Shown in pieces: positions 10,491-25,400 of a DNA stretch of 64,000 nucleotides. Every line of letters begins with the position of its first letter. The stretch's first letter is position 1. The translations under genes and the position numbers were made by a program. Origin of the DNA: Tenebrio molitor (taxonomy: Eukaryota > Arthropoda > Insecta > Coleoptera > Tenebrionidae). Below the pieces are notes generated by a model. It was not told the origin of the DNA. It searched no databases and saw only the letters and a program-made list of their open reading frames with translations. The stretch covers positions 27,404,001-27,468,000 of the forward strand of contig NC_091049.1 in assembly GCF_963966145.1 (NCBI RefSeq), in the 5' to 3' direction.

Positions 10491-13400
10491 ATGGAGGACA
10501 ACACGACCAGATACGCATCGGAATGGAAGACCAACTCCACTTTCGGGAACCTGGAGGACATCAAAATGGACTCGAACTTCGCAATGTTGATGTGCAGCCT
10601 GGTATTCGCCGTGTTTTGGGTGATTTACATAACTTACTACAACTCGAGAGTCGTCGGTTTCGTAATCACGAAAACAATGAATCGATTCTTCATCGGAGAA
10701 GGCTACTTCAAAATTGGTCAGTTGGCAGCCCCTCTCGACCCTCCACTACACGATCAGTTGCAGGTTCTCTGTCGGTGAACGCCCTCTCCGGCAAAATAAT
10801 GTTCCGAGACGTTGTCTACATCACCCACGACTACACCATCCGAGTCCAGGACGGTTACTTGATTTTCCGGTGGTGGAGGTCCTACGTTCCCAAAGACGTC
10901 AGCGAGGACTTGTCCCACTCCGACACGAGACTGTCAGTCATGCTGAACGGATTCGAGCTGCACGTTTACAACAGGTCGCAGTTGTACTCGAATCTGGAGC
11001 GAATTTTCGGGATCGGGCCTAACATCATACCCTACTACGACAATCGGACCACCGAGAGCTTGACGCGGTCGCAGAGTCAGATCGACAACAGCTCGGTGCG
11101 CAAGCAGAGGCCCGAGGCCGCCATGGCCAGGACTTGGCGGGATTTGATCCCCGTCATCAAGATCGATGTCTCGTCAGTGAGTATTCGAGTCTCGTTTCTG
11201 TCCAAAGGAATGGAGACATTTGAGAGGGAAATAAAATTTGTACGGTTGTCAAATGAAGCGTAAATTTGACACGTGTACGTACTCAAACGGATTTTAATAG
11301 CAAAGTCGGCGTATTTATAAACCAGCTGTGTTAACAACGGAGATAATAAATGTAAAAATTATTTGTCTATTTCCACAGTCAACACTGTCGTGCTTAACAA
11401 CTAATAAAGAGATAAAATGTGTTTACATTGTTGGTAGCAACATTTTCAATAACTTGCTGTTATCTGTTTGTCTACATAAAATCTTTATAAAAATATCTGT
11501 TGAACCCTAAACGGCGTCTTTAACAACTTGTGTCACATGACGTCAGCAATGAGATCATTAAATAATACACCCAATTAATAGTAGATTGTTTTACAAGTAA
11601 AGAAAAGTGAAGGTTTCCTAGCGAGTGAAAAAAGTGTGATTCACGAGCGATAGCGAGTGGATTACATTTTCACGAGTACACAAAAAAAAAACGAGTTCCA
11701 AGAATGATTTTTTTTGGTGATCGAAATTGACCGTTGCAGAGCCGTTTGGTGTTCGGCAACCGCCTGGTCCCCACCACCCTCAGCATAACCTTCGAAGAGT
11801 CCCACTTCGTGTACTCCACCAAGCCGGCCGTGTGCACCCTGGACCGGTTCATGCACTTCGTCAAGTGCAAAGCGGAGAACGTCCGCGTGATGCTCGCCCC
11901 CAGCCCCAAGTACACTGGAATGCTGGACGACCCGCCTCGCTACATGGGCGAAGGTTTCGTCCTCATGTCCACCAACGACCTGGAGCTGTACTTTTACATG
12001 GACGAGCCGGGCCTCGTCCCCGAAGAGCCCGTGTTGGTGACGCTCGCCAACGGCGACATCGTTGAATCGAGTCCGCCCCAGTGGGGGGTCGACATCAAGG
12101 CGGGCAAAGGGACGGATTTCAGTTACGGCCCCTGGGCCGACCGCCAACGCGAGCACCTCTTCAAGTTCTTCTACCCGCAGGACTACGTCCCGATGGAGGG
12201 GACCAAGATGCCGAAACCGGGCGAGAAGAGGCAGATGCAGTCGTTCGACGTGAGGCTGTTGATGCAGAACGACGCCACCATCGACATACTCTTCACCAAA
12301 GACAAGGAGACCAACGCGGTGCACATCAACGTGGGGGCCGGGAGCTACTTGGAGGTGACGTTGCCGTGGATCACGCTGCAGGACGGCTACTCCACCAAGA
12401 TCAACGGGCAGCTGCTCCATCTGGAAGCCACGACCAGTTTGCAGTTCCGCGATTTCGTCGAGAGCGAGACTTTGGAGTTTTGCATCCTGTGCCATTACCC
12501 GCTGGTCTGGAACGACCACCAACTCTGGGAGATCAACCTGACCGGGTGCAAGGCCACGGTGAAGTTGATCTTTTCGCACAAGTGGTTCTTCCAAGATCTG
12601 ATCAACGATTGGGCGTCGAAACAATTGCCGGATTTGATGCACTTCGTGCCGTACACGTGGAGGTTCGGTCTCACTCTGAAGCACTGCGAGCTGATCACTC
12701 TGGCCAACCAGTACAACTGGATAGATTGTAGCAGCGTGGGGCAAAGGACCCGGCTGGAGAACACTCAGTTGGCGCTGTGTGCGCACTTCCTCCACTTGTC
12801 CTTCGATTTGCCCTTCGACGAGTTCCTCCCGGAGACGCTGCCCCTCAATTTCAGCATACAGGTGAGCGCGTGGAGGAGGCAAGTTTCGGGAGCTGACGGG
12901 AGTTGTGGTTTCAGGGCGAGAGCATCGACTTGAGCCTGTTCATTCCGGAGTTCCACACCAGCAGGAACATAGTGCAGTCGTTGGAGAAGTACGCCAAGGT
13001 ACTGTCGAAGGACGGGTCGACCACCAAAAAGACTGAGATCATACCAAAGTGGCGCAACGCTTGCCAGAACAGGTAGTACCAACAGAACGGTGGTACCAAC
13101 AGTACTATTATCAAAAACGTGGTTTTCAGTGCCGGATGGGTGGACTTCTGGTGGGTCCCGATCGGCGCCATCAACATAATATACACGTTCCACCCGTGTC
13201 CCCCTCTGGGTACGACCCCCCAAGCCGACATCTCCACCCCCGTCAAAGAAGAAATCCTTTTGTCGCCGATGCGTTTCCCCCGACACAGAAAAAATCGAAA
13301 GCGCTCCCCCGAAGGGGTGCAACGGTTCGACCCCACGTCCCTCAAGGCCGACACGGTCGGCGTCGAACTGGAAATCGGTCCCTCAGTCTTGCTACTCTAC

Positions 13401-16400
13401 GGTACCGCCCTCAAGAACTTCATGAACTTCAAGGAAAACATCTTCGGGGAGGACCAGTCCTTCACCGACATGCAGCAAAGCAGTCCGGGGGAGAATTCGG
13501 GGGGGAATGCAGACCTCAAGTCTGATGACAGTTCGGCGAATTTGCCGCTAGAACTGAGAGAAGATTTCGACCATCGCAATTATAGACCGTTGGAGGTCGA
13601 CGTTTCGATCATAGCCCACGACATTCAGGCACACTTGCTGAAGAATTGCACCGAAAAGGACCCTCCTTGCCCGATCATCTTGATCGAAAGGTTCGGATTC
13701 GAGATGAAGAAGCGGTACGACCAGACGGAGTTGCAGCTTTTGGTCAGTCCGTCGGTACTCCTGGTGTCGGACAACGTGAACAGGTCGTCCAAGGACAAAC
13801 ATCTGAATCAGGGCAAACTCACTCTGTCGTCGTTACAAGTACTGCGTCGGTACTTCGATTTGGAGTGTTTTTGACGGTCGATTTGTAGGTTAGGGGACAC
13901 GCCATGTTCTCCAATGTGGGCCAATCGTTGGACCAAGACACCATCGAGTACGCTTGGCTCGTCGAGGTCCAGTTGGGAAAGCTGAGCGGCAAGTTGACGT
14001 CGCCACAACTCTATTCGTTGCTCGCCACCCTTGAAACTCTAGTCCTGTTGCTGATGGACACCGAGAACGAGTTGAACTCCCCCAAGGACGACGTCCTGCT
14101 GACTCGTCCCGTCGCAACCAAAAAAAATACAGTTTCTAGTCAAAACGTCCACGTCCAACAAGTACAACAAGCCATCCAGCAGTTGCTCCAGCCGAAGAGT
14201 AGCTCGAATGCGGCCAACAAGAACCAGAACACCGGCAACGTGCCCAAAGGTAGTCAAAACCAGAAGAACGACAAGAAGAAAGTCGACGACGAGAAGAAGG
14301 GGTCGGTGCGAAGCACGGGACCCAACGAGGAGCACTTGGACAACCAGAGCGCCCACAAGTTGAAGTACAAGTTGTGCAGGTTGGCGGTGGACGCGGTGGA
14401 CTTCTGGTTGGTGGAGAGCGGGGCGGCTTTGCAGCTTTGGGTGAGTGATAACTGATAATGGGTGGAAATTGTGACACATGTCATTTGTGATTCGGATTTT
14501 GAACGCGAGAGGGCGCTGTAGAAAGTGTCTGAAGTTACTATAATCTGTCAAATGTAAAAATGTTGCGCAGGTCTCACCGGTTAGACTGGCGAATTGCAAC
14601 CTGCACGGGAAGCAAGTCAGTTCGGGGCTCAGTTGCATCATATACAGCATGTGCATCCGGCAGATGGTGTGGCAGCCGCAAAAGTACAATCACAGCAAGT
14701 GAGTCGACGAGTTTGGGGTGAAACGTTTGATTAATGTGGGTAGGGTAAATTCCGACAGTATGGACCTGTGGTTGGAAGTGGGGGCGGTCAACTTCGGCCC
14801 CCTCATCGTCGAGTCGGCGATCTCGTCCGACATCAAAGAACAGAACCTGCACAACACCCAGCAGAAGTTTTTGAGGACGCACGACGACCGCTGGAAGAAG
14901 CTGTGGTTCCTCTGGCCCGAACTGAACAAGACTAGTGGAAAGTGCGGCTGCACCGGGGGCTGCACGTTCTTCGGATCGAACAAGAACGGCACCAGATTCT
15001 TCAAGCCGAGTCGGAAAGACCTGGAGGACGGGCTGAACGTGGCGGCGTTCCGGTAAACGAAACCGCGTCGGTTTTACGTGTCGATTCATCAACGGCGACG
15101 TTTTTAGGATCAACGAGCCCGGCAAGGATCCCGGTTTCGGTCAGAGTATCCTGCACGAGGGCATGTTGATCTTCAGGACGCCGCCGTACATAGTGCAGGA
15201 GATCTCCCTGCAGGACACTCTGACCAGGTCGAAGTCGCAACACGCCGCTGTCAACACCAGCACGAGTCCGAGGCTCGGAACCGGCGACAAGGAGGAAGAT
15301 TTGAAGTTCAGTCCAGTGGGTTCGACCGAGAGGAAGGTGAGTCGGCGGTTTTCGTCGACGTCTATCAGGAGCTCGATCATGAAGGAGGTGCCGTACGCGA
15401 GACTGGTGGAGACGTGTCCGTCGATGTTGCCCTCGAAGCTAGACAGCGACTCCAAGTTGCACACGGACGTGGGCAAGTTGGCGGTAAATACCGACCCGGA
15501 TCCCCTACCTAAGAACAGCATTTCCGACTCGAAACTAGCCGTGGACTACTTCAATGCTCCGGTGGCGGAAAGTGAGATTGTACCGACCAATGTAAGTTTC
15601 GGAGCGGGGATAGTGCAGGTGTCGCTTACGCATAAATTGGAAGCTTCAAGCCTTGTAGATACGTCACGATAAAGAAAACGTGCAGTAATGAATGACGAAG
15701 AAAATATGTATTTCAGGGGGCTAAACCGTCAGAATCGCATCACTCTCTCGGCGACCGGATCAGCTCCGACGAACGCATCCAGAAGGAAGTCCAAAGGACG
15801 ACCTCCATGTCCAGCGAGAACCAATCGGAAGCGTTCTTTTCGGCGGACGAGGACATACTCAATTCGCGCAGTTCCAGTCTCAGGAATTCGATCTTGAGTG
15901 CGGGAGGGACCTTGACCCGACAGGACAGCAACAGCGTCCCCCCGCAAAGGTCAGTTCTGTTAATTTGACAGGAGTGGATGCAGCGATGGTGTTATTGCAG
16001 GAAGAAGTTTTCGAGCGAGCTCAGTATCGTGGCTGATCGTCAGTACAAAACCATCGGTCCCATGCAGGCTCCGGGATCGGCTCCGGAAGCCACAAGACTG
16101 CGACTGTCGTCGCACAGGAGCGACCACGAGATCCACACTCCGGAACACCGGAGTTTCGTTTCGAATCGACAGGTGAGAAGTCGAGGCGAGACGGTTTCAA
16201 GTGTTGTGTTATTGATCGATTGCAGTTGGAGGAAAGTCAGCGCACCGTTCAAGGTCTGGTCACCCCGCAGAGACAGCCGAACGTCAACCGGTCCATCAGT
16301 CCCAGATTTATTTCCGTCACGGCCACCGAAAGCGAGGACGCTGTCAACGACAGTCTCGGCGACTCGTCCGACAGCTACAGCAGCACGTCGTACGTCTCGG

Positions 16401-19400
16401 CAGTCGGCAGTCAGGAAGACTTCACATTGGTAGATCTCCACATGCAGACCAATCGCCTCATTGTCGACTCTCCGATGCTGATGTCGAGTTACGTCACTCA
16501 TCTGAGCCAAAGCAAGTGTAACAATTGGGGTGGCCAATCGAAACATTCCGATCAGTTTTCCGTGCCCCTCTTCGAGAAGAACGAAGAGGGTAAACTGGTC
16601 TACGTCGGTACGTAGAGAGTGATTCATTTTGGTCGGTGTGACCGGGTGAGGTTTCAGGCGCCAGGTTCGTGCCGAACATGGAGATGTCGAGCGAAGGGAT
16701 CACCTCGTTGAAGATGGTCTCCAAATCCGACCCGATAGTGAACAACAAGACTCCCACCTCGCCGTACATCCACGTGTGGGACCAGGAGGACGTCGACAAC
16801 GAACCGAGCTCGTTCCAAGAGGAGGAGTTGCTGAGTAATCAGACCGACGCGGGGTGCAGGACCATCGTCATCGTCAAACTGAAGGGTGACCTCGACATCA
16901 TGATTAGTCCCCTACTTTTGGAGTCACTGCAGAGGTAACGATTTGGAGCGTGTTGGATCGTTCACGGATGCGATTTCGTAGGTTTGTGGACGCGTTAACG
17001 CCGACCGTCGCCAATTTGCACCCTCTGACGGTCATCAATCATCTGCACACGTCGTGCGTCAGTCAAGTCGAGTCCGCCAACATACTAAAAACAACAGAGA
17101 ATGTGGCGAAGTTGTGTCAGACTGGAACCGGAGACGCCAACGACGGTATTTACGAAGAGACTGTTAAAACGCAACTTCAAGCCGCCATTTTCTTGCCAAA
17201 GGTAATTTTTTTTGACAGATTGTTAGTCGCGAAAGCTGTCACCAGGTGGCGCGATAAAATGTTGAGAAAATTAAAATATTTCTTGATATAATTTTTTTTG
17301 CAACAGAGTTATTTTATATCGATTTTTTTTAAGTTTAATGAACTTGTTTTTGTTATTAGTATTGCGGAAATTGTAACTTTTCTCGTAATTGTCACAAAGG
17401 AATGACAAATAAACGATTAAAAACTGGTCAGAGAAGGCTGTGTTTGGAATGATGTAAAATTGACGTAATTGACATTTGACATTTATTTTTTAGGTTGTAA
17501 TTGCGAATTTTCTTTTAGAAGTAATTAAACCTGTAAAACAGATAAAGTAGATCCTTAATTAATAGATTTGGTTTGGTTTGTGATTTTGGTGGATTCGCCC
17601 TCAGGTCAACGTCACTCTGCTGCAAGTGTCGATCGTGGAGGAAATCATTTCGTTTTCGGCCCTCGACAACATGAAAGACTTGACTTGCGTGTCTCTGTTT
17701 TCCGTCTGTTTCGACAACGTCACGGCCAAGTTGCACTGCGACAAGCAAGCGCGAGAAGTCCTTCAGAAATTCCATCGTCCAGCTGTCGTCCAAACCGGCA
17801 GTAAAAAGGGAGCCAACAAGGCGAAGATCTTGCTGGGTTTGCAAACCAACACCAACGCCGACATCATTCAAGGAGAACCGGTGTTCATCGAGAGCTGCGA
17901 AAAGCAACAACAGCAACTGGTCGTGTGTCTGAACGTGGGTAAAGCGCACGCCCAGCTGAGGAGGTTGAGGAACGAGAGTTCCATCCTCGACGACGCCGTC
18001 ATCACGGCGATTCCGAATTATAAATCGAAGGTGTTGTTCACGCCAGCGAAAGTGGGGCCGCAGTACAGAGGGATCGAGTATTATCTGCAGCCGTCCCCCA
18101 ACGAAACGAACGTGAGTGTGACTGATGATAAAGAATGTTTAAAAGTATTGTTTTGTTTTTTTCTGCAGACGGTTCAGAGCGAAGATAACAGCGGCGAAGA
18201 CAAATTAGGGTTTATTATGTTCGAATGCGGCCTCGAAGGGGTGTCTCTAAAAGTCGTGAAAAAGTCACAATTCGAACACATCGAGTGCAAGCTGAACGTA
18301 AAAGACCTGAACGAAGACGCCACCAAGACGATCGAAGATGTCGACTTGTCCGATACCACGAAATCGTCGACCACCACTCCCAAACTGAGCGAGAAGAACA
18401 AACAGGAGAATCACACCCCCAAGTCGAGCGCCAGAGACGGGGGCGAAGGCGACGCTCCCAAGAGCGACTGGGAGAACGTGAACGACTCCAAGGACAACAA
18501 CACAGTACTAGCCAAGGACACGGGGAACGTGTCGTCGTGCATAATCGAGCTGAAGGTGGTGTGGTTCAATTTCGCTGCCCCGCCGAGGGCCCCCATCACG
18601 CGCAAAATCGACTACACCAGGTTGGACTGGAATCTGTTGAGCACGGCGTCGCCGGCGATCAACGCGTGGATGAACCCCAGCAATAGGTTGGCGATCAGGG
18701 TGGTGCACATGGTGAGGACGATGTACAGGAGGTCGACGGCTACGGTTGCGTGTCTGATGGCGGAGGCGCTGGAGACGCAGAAGGCGCACATGCTTATCAA
18801 GGTTTGTTTTATGATAACGTGGAAAAAGTAAAAATTGTGGTTTGAGAAAAATGGTGGATGCGCCGGGAAATTGCAAATCAAATAAAATTTGTTTGTAGAG
18901 CCGATACGACAAGCTTACACCCCTGGCGCAGACCCTGCAGGAAGACCCGAGTCTCCAACTGTGCTCCATCCTCCAACAGTACTACCTCGAAACGGACGCG
19001 GCCATCATCGAGAACAACCTCCGGGAGTCGGAGCTCCCCCAACTCTTCACTCTGAGACAAGGGGTGGTCGTGCTGAGCCGCCAGTGGAAGAACGTCCTGT
19101 ACACGCCTCTACTCCCCCAGCACAGCCTCAAGTCCAGGATCAAACCGCTAAACGTGACGATCGCCGTTCCCGAAGTCGACGAGGTAAGAACCGTAACGTT
19201 GTCGTCGCGTCCGATTAATTGACGAATCGATCTGTTCTCGAGCCAATCGAAATTCGCTGCCCGCAGATGATCCGCGAGGTAGAAGTGGATATCGTGGTAG
19301 AGGAGAACAGTAAGCGTCTTGATTTGATTGTTAGCGCAGCTTCGGTTAGATCATCCGCACTAACTTTCCATCGTTTCGATTTCTTAACACCTTATTTTGG

Positions 19401-22400
19401 TATTTTTATTTTCTCTGTGTGTGCTTTTCGCTCGCAGGTCTGTATCACAGACGGAGAGGCCAGCGGTAACGAAGATCACGATATTACCGATGAACACGCA
19501 CGCTTGCTCCATTCCGGCATCATTCTTAAGCCGAACGCTCATAGAAATGTCGGTAGGTTCAATCAGACACTCACTCGGAGGGGGACGGTCGGCGGCGCGG
19601 TAAAATATGCGTTGTTGTGATCGGCGCCCCCGCCCCTCTCCAATCATTCCTCGAGCTAATATAGTGGCATGCTTATTGTGACTAACCCGAATCTGGTGGT
19701 GTGTGACAAAACGAACAAATTTTTGGTACGTAGGGTCGAGCAAAGAGAACGTGGGTCCGGTGCAGTCGCCTCAGCTGACGAGTTATCTGGAAGCTGCCGT
19801 GCACACTCCCCAGGTGGCGGTAGTGTCGGGTGGAGTCGAGAGCGTCCTGACGTCGCCCAGTCCAACAGGTAGAGTACTATTCGTGCTTGTGTGATTAACA
19901 CAACTAACAACCCTCGAAGTTCCGCACAGGAAGCGAAAAAAGAGCTTGCAACCGACCCAGCACCCGAACAGTAGTCGGGCTAGCGTCGTCTTACCCCTAC
20001 TCACAAATAACAACCCCTTTACCCAAAAACGCATCAACGACGACAACACCTGTAAGTCGAATTGTCAGAAAGTTGTCTCTTCGGGGGTTAATTCGAGGAA
20101 CGGTGCAGGTTACGGAACGCTGCGCGAGGACTGTTTGATCTACAACATGGGCTCGGACCCCAGCGAGGTCTACAGTCACTCCAGTCCGGAGTTGCCGTCG
20201 AGTCCGTTGCACAAGACCGTCGGTCACACTCACTCCTCCGAAGATCTGTACTCTTGGATGGCCAAGCAGGACACCGTCGGCTCCCTGAAGGGGTACATGG
20301 AGTCGAAAATCGACACGCTCCAGACGGAGTCGTCGGGGGACGCGGGCACGTTGCCCAAAGAAAACGTGACGGCGCCGGAGATCTCGCTCTATCCCATACA
20401 CGACTCGGTGCGCCTATTAGACGCCAACCAGATCTTCCAGCCGTTGCTGTCGGGGCTGGGGGTGATGCCGCAACAGCTGCGGTTCACCACGATGTCAGAT
20501 TCGAGTGAGTAAACTTGCGGACGTGAGGACGAATAAAAACGAGGAACATTTTCAGATGCCGGTAACGACGTGACCACGCTCGACGCTCTCGGTTCGAATT
20601 TTTGCCTGGTCGGTAACATGGAGACGATGCACATCGACATTGTAGTCTCGGAACACGGCAAAACGGAGAAGAAGAAGGGTAAAAGCAAGGCGAAAAGGCT
20701 GTACGTCGAGATCAATGCAAGTGAGTCGAGGTGTTGGTCCGGTATTGGCAGATTCTGGTCTGAAAATCCCGTGTATTTTCTTGTGGGGGTTCGTTTTGCA
20801 AGTCAAGGTCATTAGGCGGATGTATGTCAGACATACAACGGGATTTTGGACTAGAACCTACCAGCTTGTCTACAGGTGCAATATAGAAAATAATAACTGT
20901 TTCCTAGACGAATCACCGGCTTTTGTCTGCGAGAAAGTGTCCGTGGAGCTGGAAATCGACCGAATGACCGACATGGCAGTCAACGAAATGATGAAAACGA
21001 AAAACGTCCTCTACATATCGAGAGGACAACTGAAGAACCACACCAGCACTGTCATAAACTTCACCATCGGTACCGCTTTTCAAATTTTTATCGATCGAAT
21101 CGCCATTCGAATTGGTTTGCAGGAGTGCGGTACATTTCCCAGCGTGTCAACATGCCCCTGCTGCGCCTCCTCCACCAGATCAGCAACATGTACCAGAACG
21201 TGAAAGACACCCAAAACGAGCTCAGAGAACAACATCCCGTGGAGATCAGACGTCCGAAAACAAGTGCGAGCGATCACACGGACATCAAGCATCACTCGTC
21301 GAGTAAGATCGTCGCGATCGGCGAGCGTCGTCAAATCTGACAAAAATCCAGTTTCAGACATACAAGAGCCGCTGATCGACAAACAACTGAGTCTGAAAAT
21401 ATCCGACCCGGGTTCGACCGCCTCCCAGCAGAAACCGGTGGTGTCGCCGTCCCCGAGCCTGCGCTCCCGCCCCCAAAGCTTCGCCCAGAAGCTGAGATCG
21501 ACGGGGAAGAGTGTGAAGGGGTACGTGAATTTGAACGAGGGGTCTGGTACGCCGATGACGATGAGCAGTCCGTCGGGATCGGCTTTGGACCACATGACGG
21601 TCTCGTCGGACAAGAGCACCGGGCGCTGCTGGAAAACGATCTATCATCTGTTGGATCTGTACGCGAACATGCCAGACACCAAAACGATCAAGCATCGCTT
21701 CTCCGTGGGCACTTACGATATTTCGGAACACTACAAGGGCAACAGAAAGTACGATATTTTGACGGAGATGAAGTCGAGCGAGGAGCTGGACAAACCGGAG
21801 TCGACTCCGCCCGTTACGACGAAGGGGTCGGTGTCGAAAGAGCACACCAAGTTGGTGGTGTTCGGAGTGGCGCGCATACACCGGACCAGACTGTTGGCGA
21901 CGCTGTCCGGCTTGAAACTGGAGGCGGAGATCACCAGTCTGCACTCGAGTCTGACGTGCCGGAAGAAGTCGACGCCGGCGATGTTGGAGTGTTCGCTGAC
22001 GGGTCAGATCGGACGCACCATGATCAACCTGTTGGAGGGAGTCTCGCCGAATCAGCAGACGGTGGTGAAAGTGACGATCGGCAAATCGCAAGCGTTGTAC
22101 TCGAGCGTGATGAAGAGAGGCAAAGACAAGAATTCGGGACTGCTGACCATCGGTGCGGTCAACATCGACATCCCCCAGCACCCGGTCGCGTTACACGGAA
22201 TGGTCACCAGAGGGAGCAAACAGTTGAGTTCCACCCTGCAAGAGTTGAGAGTCAGCAGGACGGCCAGTCGGCTGTCGCGAGGAGTCCAAGCCGACGACGA
22301 CTTGCAGAGCTCGCCGAGTCACCAGGCGAGAAACGTCCCCGTGACCAGTTCGGGCTTCGCGAAGACCTCCACCGAAGAGAAGAGTCTGCTGCAGCCGCTG

Positions 22401-25400
22401 GTGATGCAGTTTTCTGTGATCCTGCAAAGTTTGAGCATCACCGCGGCGCTGCTGCCGTCGCTCCAAGCCACCTACAAGATGGATCAAGTCAACAGTACCG
22501 GCTTCACGGGGAGCAAAGCGAAATTCACGATCGACCTCCCTCACCACTCGTTGAGCTTCAACACCATCCTTCAAGGCCACTACGAGAAGGTCGAGGCGAA
22601 TTTGCCGTCGGAGGCGAGCATCGCTCTTCCAGCCGTTCACGTCTCCGCCGAGTACATTCCGGAGAACGCGACCAACTTGCACAAGAACCCCGATGGGGTG
22701 GTTTTCAGACAAGGGGGCTACATGAACGCCCACGCCGAGATCGGCGTGTTCGAACACAGTCTGACGACAGATTTGCTGAATCATCTGGTCTTCGTGCAGA
22801 AGGTGTTCATGAAGGAGGTGAACGAGGTGGTGCAGAAGGTGTACGGGGGCGAGAGGCCGGTACCGATTTGGCTGGAGGACACGGAAGAACCGTCCTCGCT
22901 GAACCGGCTCCTCTTCTCGTTGGTGATCAGGATCAGGAGGATCCAACTGACGGCGACGACGGCCGGGAGCTCAGCCGTGCGGTTGGAAACCGGCGCCGTC
23001 GTTTTCGAACTGTCAAACCGCATACAGAACGTGTCGGGTTCGGCGCAGAGCAGCGCCACCGCGCGTCTCTTCGGCAAAGCTCAAGTCGATCTCAACCTGT
23101 CACTGGGTCAGATCATAAGGAACGCGGTGTTCGAAGAGGCGGAGATCGAATACCAACCGGTGGCGTTCTTCAACACCAGGATCGGCTTGAGGAACGCCTT
23201 CCAGGACGAAATCGTCGAAGGGGAGGACAAGGAAGTGGTGCTGATCACGTTGAAACGTCCCCTGATCTACATCCAGCCTGTGGCGATAGACAAGGCCATT
23301 TTGGTCTGGCTCAACTACAAGAACGCCTACGACTACTGGAACGAGAAGAGAGCCAACCTGAACAAGGAGGTCTTGACCGCGACCCAACAGGTCTACGAAA
23401 AGTTTCAGTTCGGACAGTTCACGAGTCAGCTGAGCGCTCCACATTTGGGTACTCTGTTTCTGCAACTGACGGTGGAAGATATGGGGATCTGTCTGCCCCT
23501 GAACCCGCTACCGCTCACCTGGAACCAGAGGAACGTCTACGAGGAGAGTCGCGGGGCCGTGGTGATAACGCTGGAGAACACGAGCATTTCAGGTGAGTTT
23601 GTGACAAGTCGTCGAGCTTGTGATGAGTTTGAGTTTGTGATGGTTTTGAGTTTGTGATGCGATCGTGATTGTTTTCTGTGTTGCAGCGTGCAGTTCCGGG
23701 TCGCTGGTCAGCAAAGGTAAATTTTCCAACTTGTGTCTGAGATTCGCCGACGACTTTGAGACGTCGCTGGACGATTGGAAACCGGACATGACCGATTCGT
23801 CGATCATGAACTTGTGCGTGGTCAGTGACGGTACTTACGAGGTCTGCAGTCGCACAATCGCCGCCAAACAACACGTCGGTGAGCATTTTGTATTTTTTTA
23901 TTGAGAAAAAAAAAAATAGAAAAAATATCTGCGATGGTGTATTGCAACATTAGGAACAATACAATGCGTTTACTCATTTACAGAGAACGCCAAGTGGTTC
24001 CTTAACGTGCAGTGGCAGATGGAGGGTGTGGACATCCACCTGGACACCAACGTGGGCAAGCAGCTCTCAGCCTTGGGTCACACTCTGACGATGCTGACCG
24101 GCGCCGAAGAGGCTCCGTTCCCCGTGGACTACGACAGCGACGAAAACGAACCGATCGACGGAACACGAGTCTCTCAGGAGAGCATTCTTCCTTCGTTCAT
24201 GTTCGACCCGAATTTGGACAATCGCAGCCGATCGAAACTGATGGAGAAAGAGATGAACGAGCAGGCGAAAATAATCAACGACCTAAGAACTTTGGGGGCA
24301 TCGCACGGCACCATCGAGCTGGAGATGAAGCGCCTGCACGAGCTCGAGACTATCGTCTACAAAGACTTCAGGCGGGACATGATACAGAAGCTGCGAAGGC
24401 AGAGCGTGAGGGCGCAGTCGATCAAGGGGAAGTTCGGGCTGGGGTCGAAGAGCGCCTTCCGCTCCAAATCGTTCATGGTGCAGAGTCCCATGATGGAGAG
24501 AAAGGACAGGTGAGTGGTGGTGGTTCGAGGGAAATGTGGTTCAGGGGGGGGAAGTTTCAGTCCGGAGAACGGGCACGGAACGGCTAATTCGGGGAGTTAC
24601 GAGAGCTCCCCCAGGTCGGGTCCGTCGAGGTCGGCGTCGTTGAGGGTGCGCAACGCGGAGATGGGGCCCAGGGTCACGTTCAGCGACTCGCAAGGGATGA
24701 GTCGACAAGCGTCGTTGCCCAGCGCCAGCTCCGAGATAAGCCTGCCGGAGGCGCAGATCGACTGGTCGGAGTATCTCGACATAGACGGCGAGAAGATCAT
24801 GTTGAGGAAGAAGTTGCCGGCGTCGTGCGAGTCAGTCGAAGAAGGGTGAGTCGCGCGGACAAAAACATGTCTTGGGTGACGACAAAAAAATATATTAGGT
24901 CGACTCTGATGGACAACTACTCGACGGATCAAGGCTTGAACGCGAGTCCCTTCCAGAGCGCCACCAGCAGCGTGCCTCAGTCTTCGGGACCCCAGAAGGC
25001 GCAAGAACCCAACATCGACCTAGAACTGGACGTCAAGGTGTTCATCAACAGCGGAAAGTGCGTCCTCCACACCAAAGATCCGGTCAGAGAGGAAGAAATC
25101 AAATTGTAAGGATCGCGCGATCGTGTTTTGTCGAGTCCTCGAGTGTTGTGTTGTCCTGCAGGAGTCGCATGAGGAAGGACAGGAGTTGTTCGGCGGGTCT
25201 GCTCGAGTTTCCGCCGGCGACGAGCAGTCCAGATCCCACCAGACGCAACAAAGACAAGCTCCTGGGGCAGCCGAGTTCGTCGCGCTTGAGACCCACCCCG
25301 CACGCCACGCTGGTCGACCTCACCATCTTCCACATACCCGGGATGGACGTCAAGTTGCACTACACCTCGAAGGTGGTGAGCGAGGAGGAACAGTTGACGC

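Noticed and set aside
21956..23596. 546-codon + frame and other long alternative frames inside tweek exons
   Set aside because: Arg/Gly/Glu-rich off-frame readings; the overlapping frame matches BLTP1 and joins in phase at both ends.
24545..24560. Alternative acceptor at the G-run (TTCAG at 24544) for tweek exon 29
   Set aside because: The reading phase does not join; the GTTTCAG acceptor ending at 24560 restores the frame.
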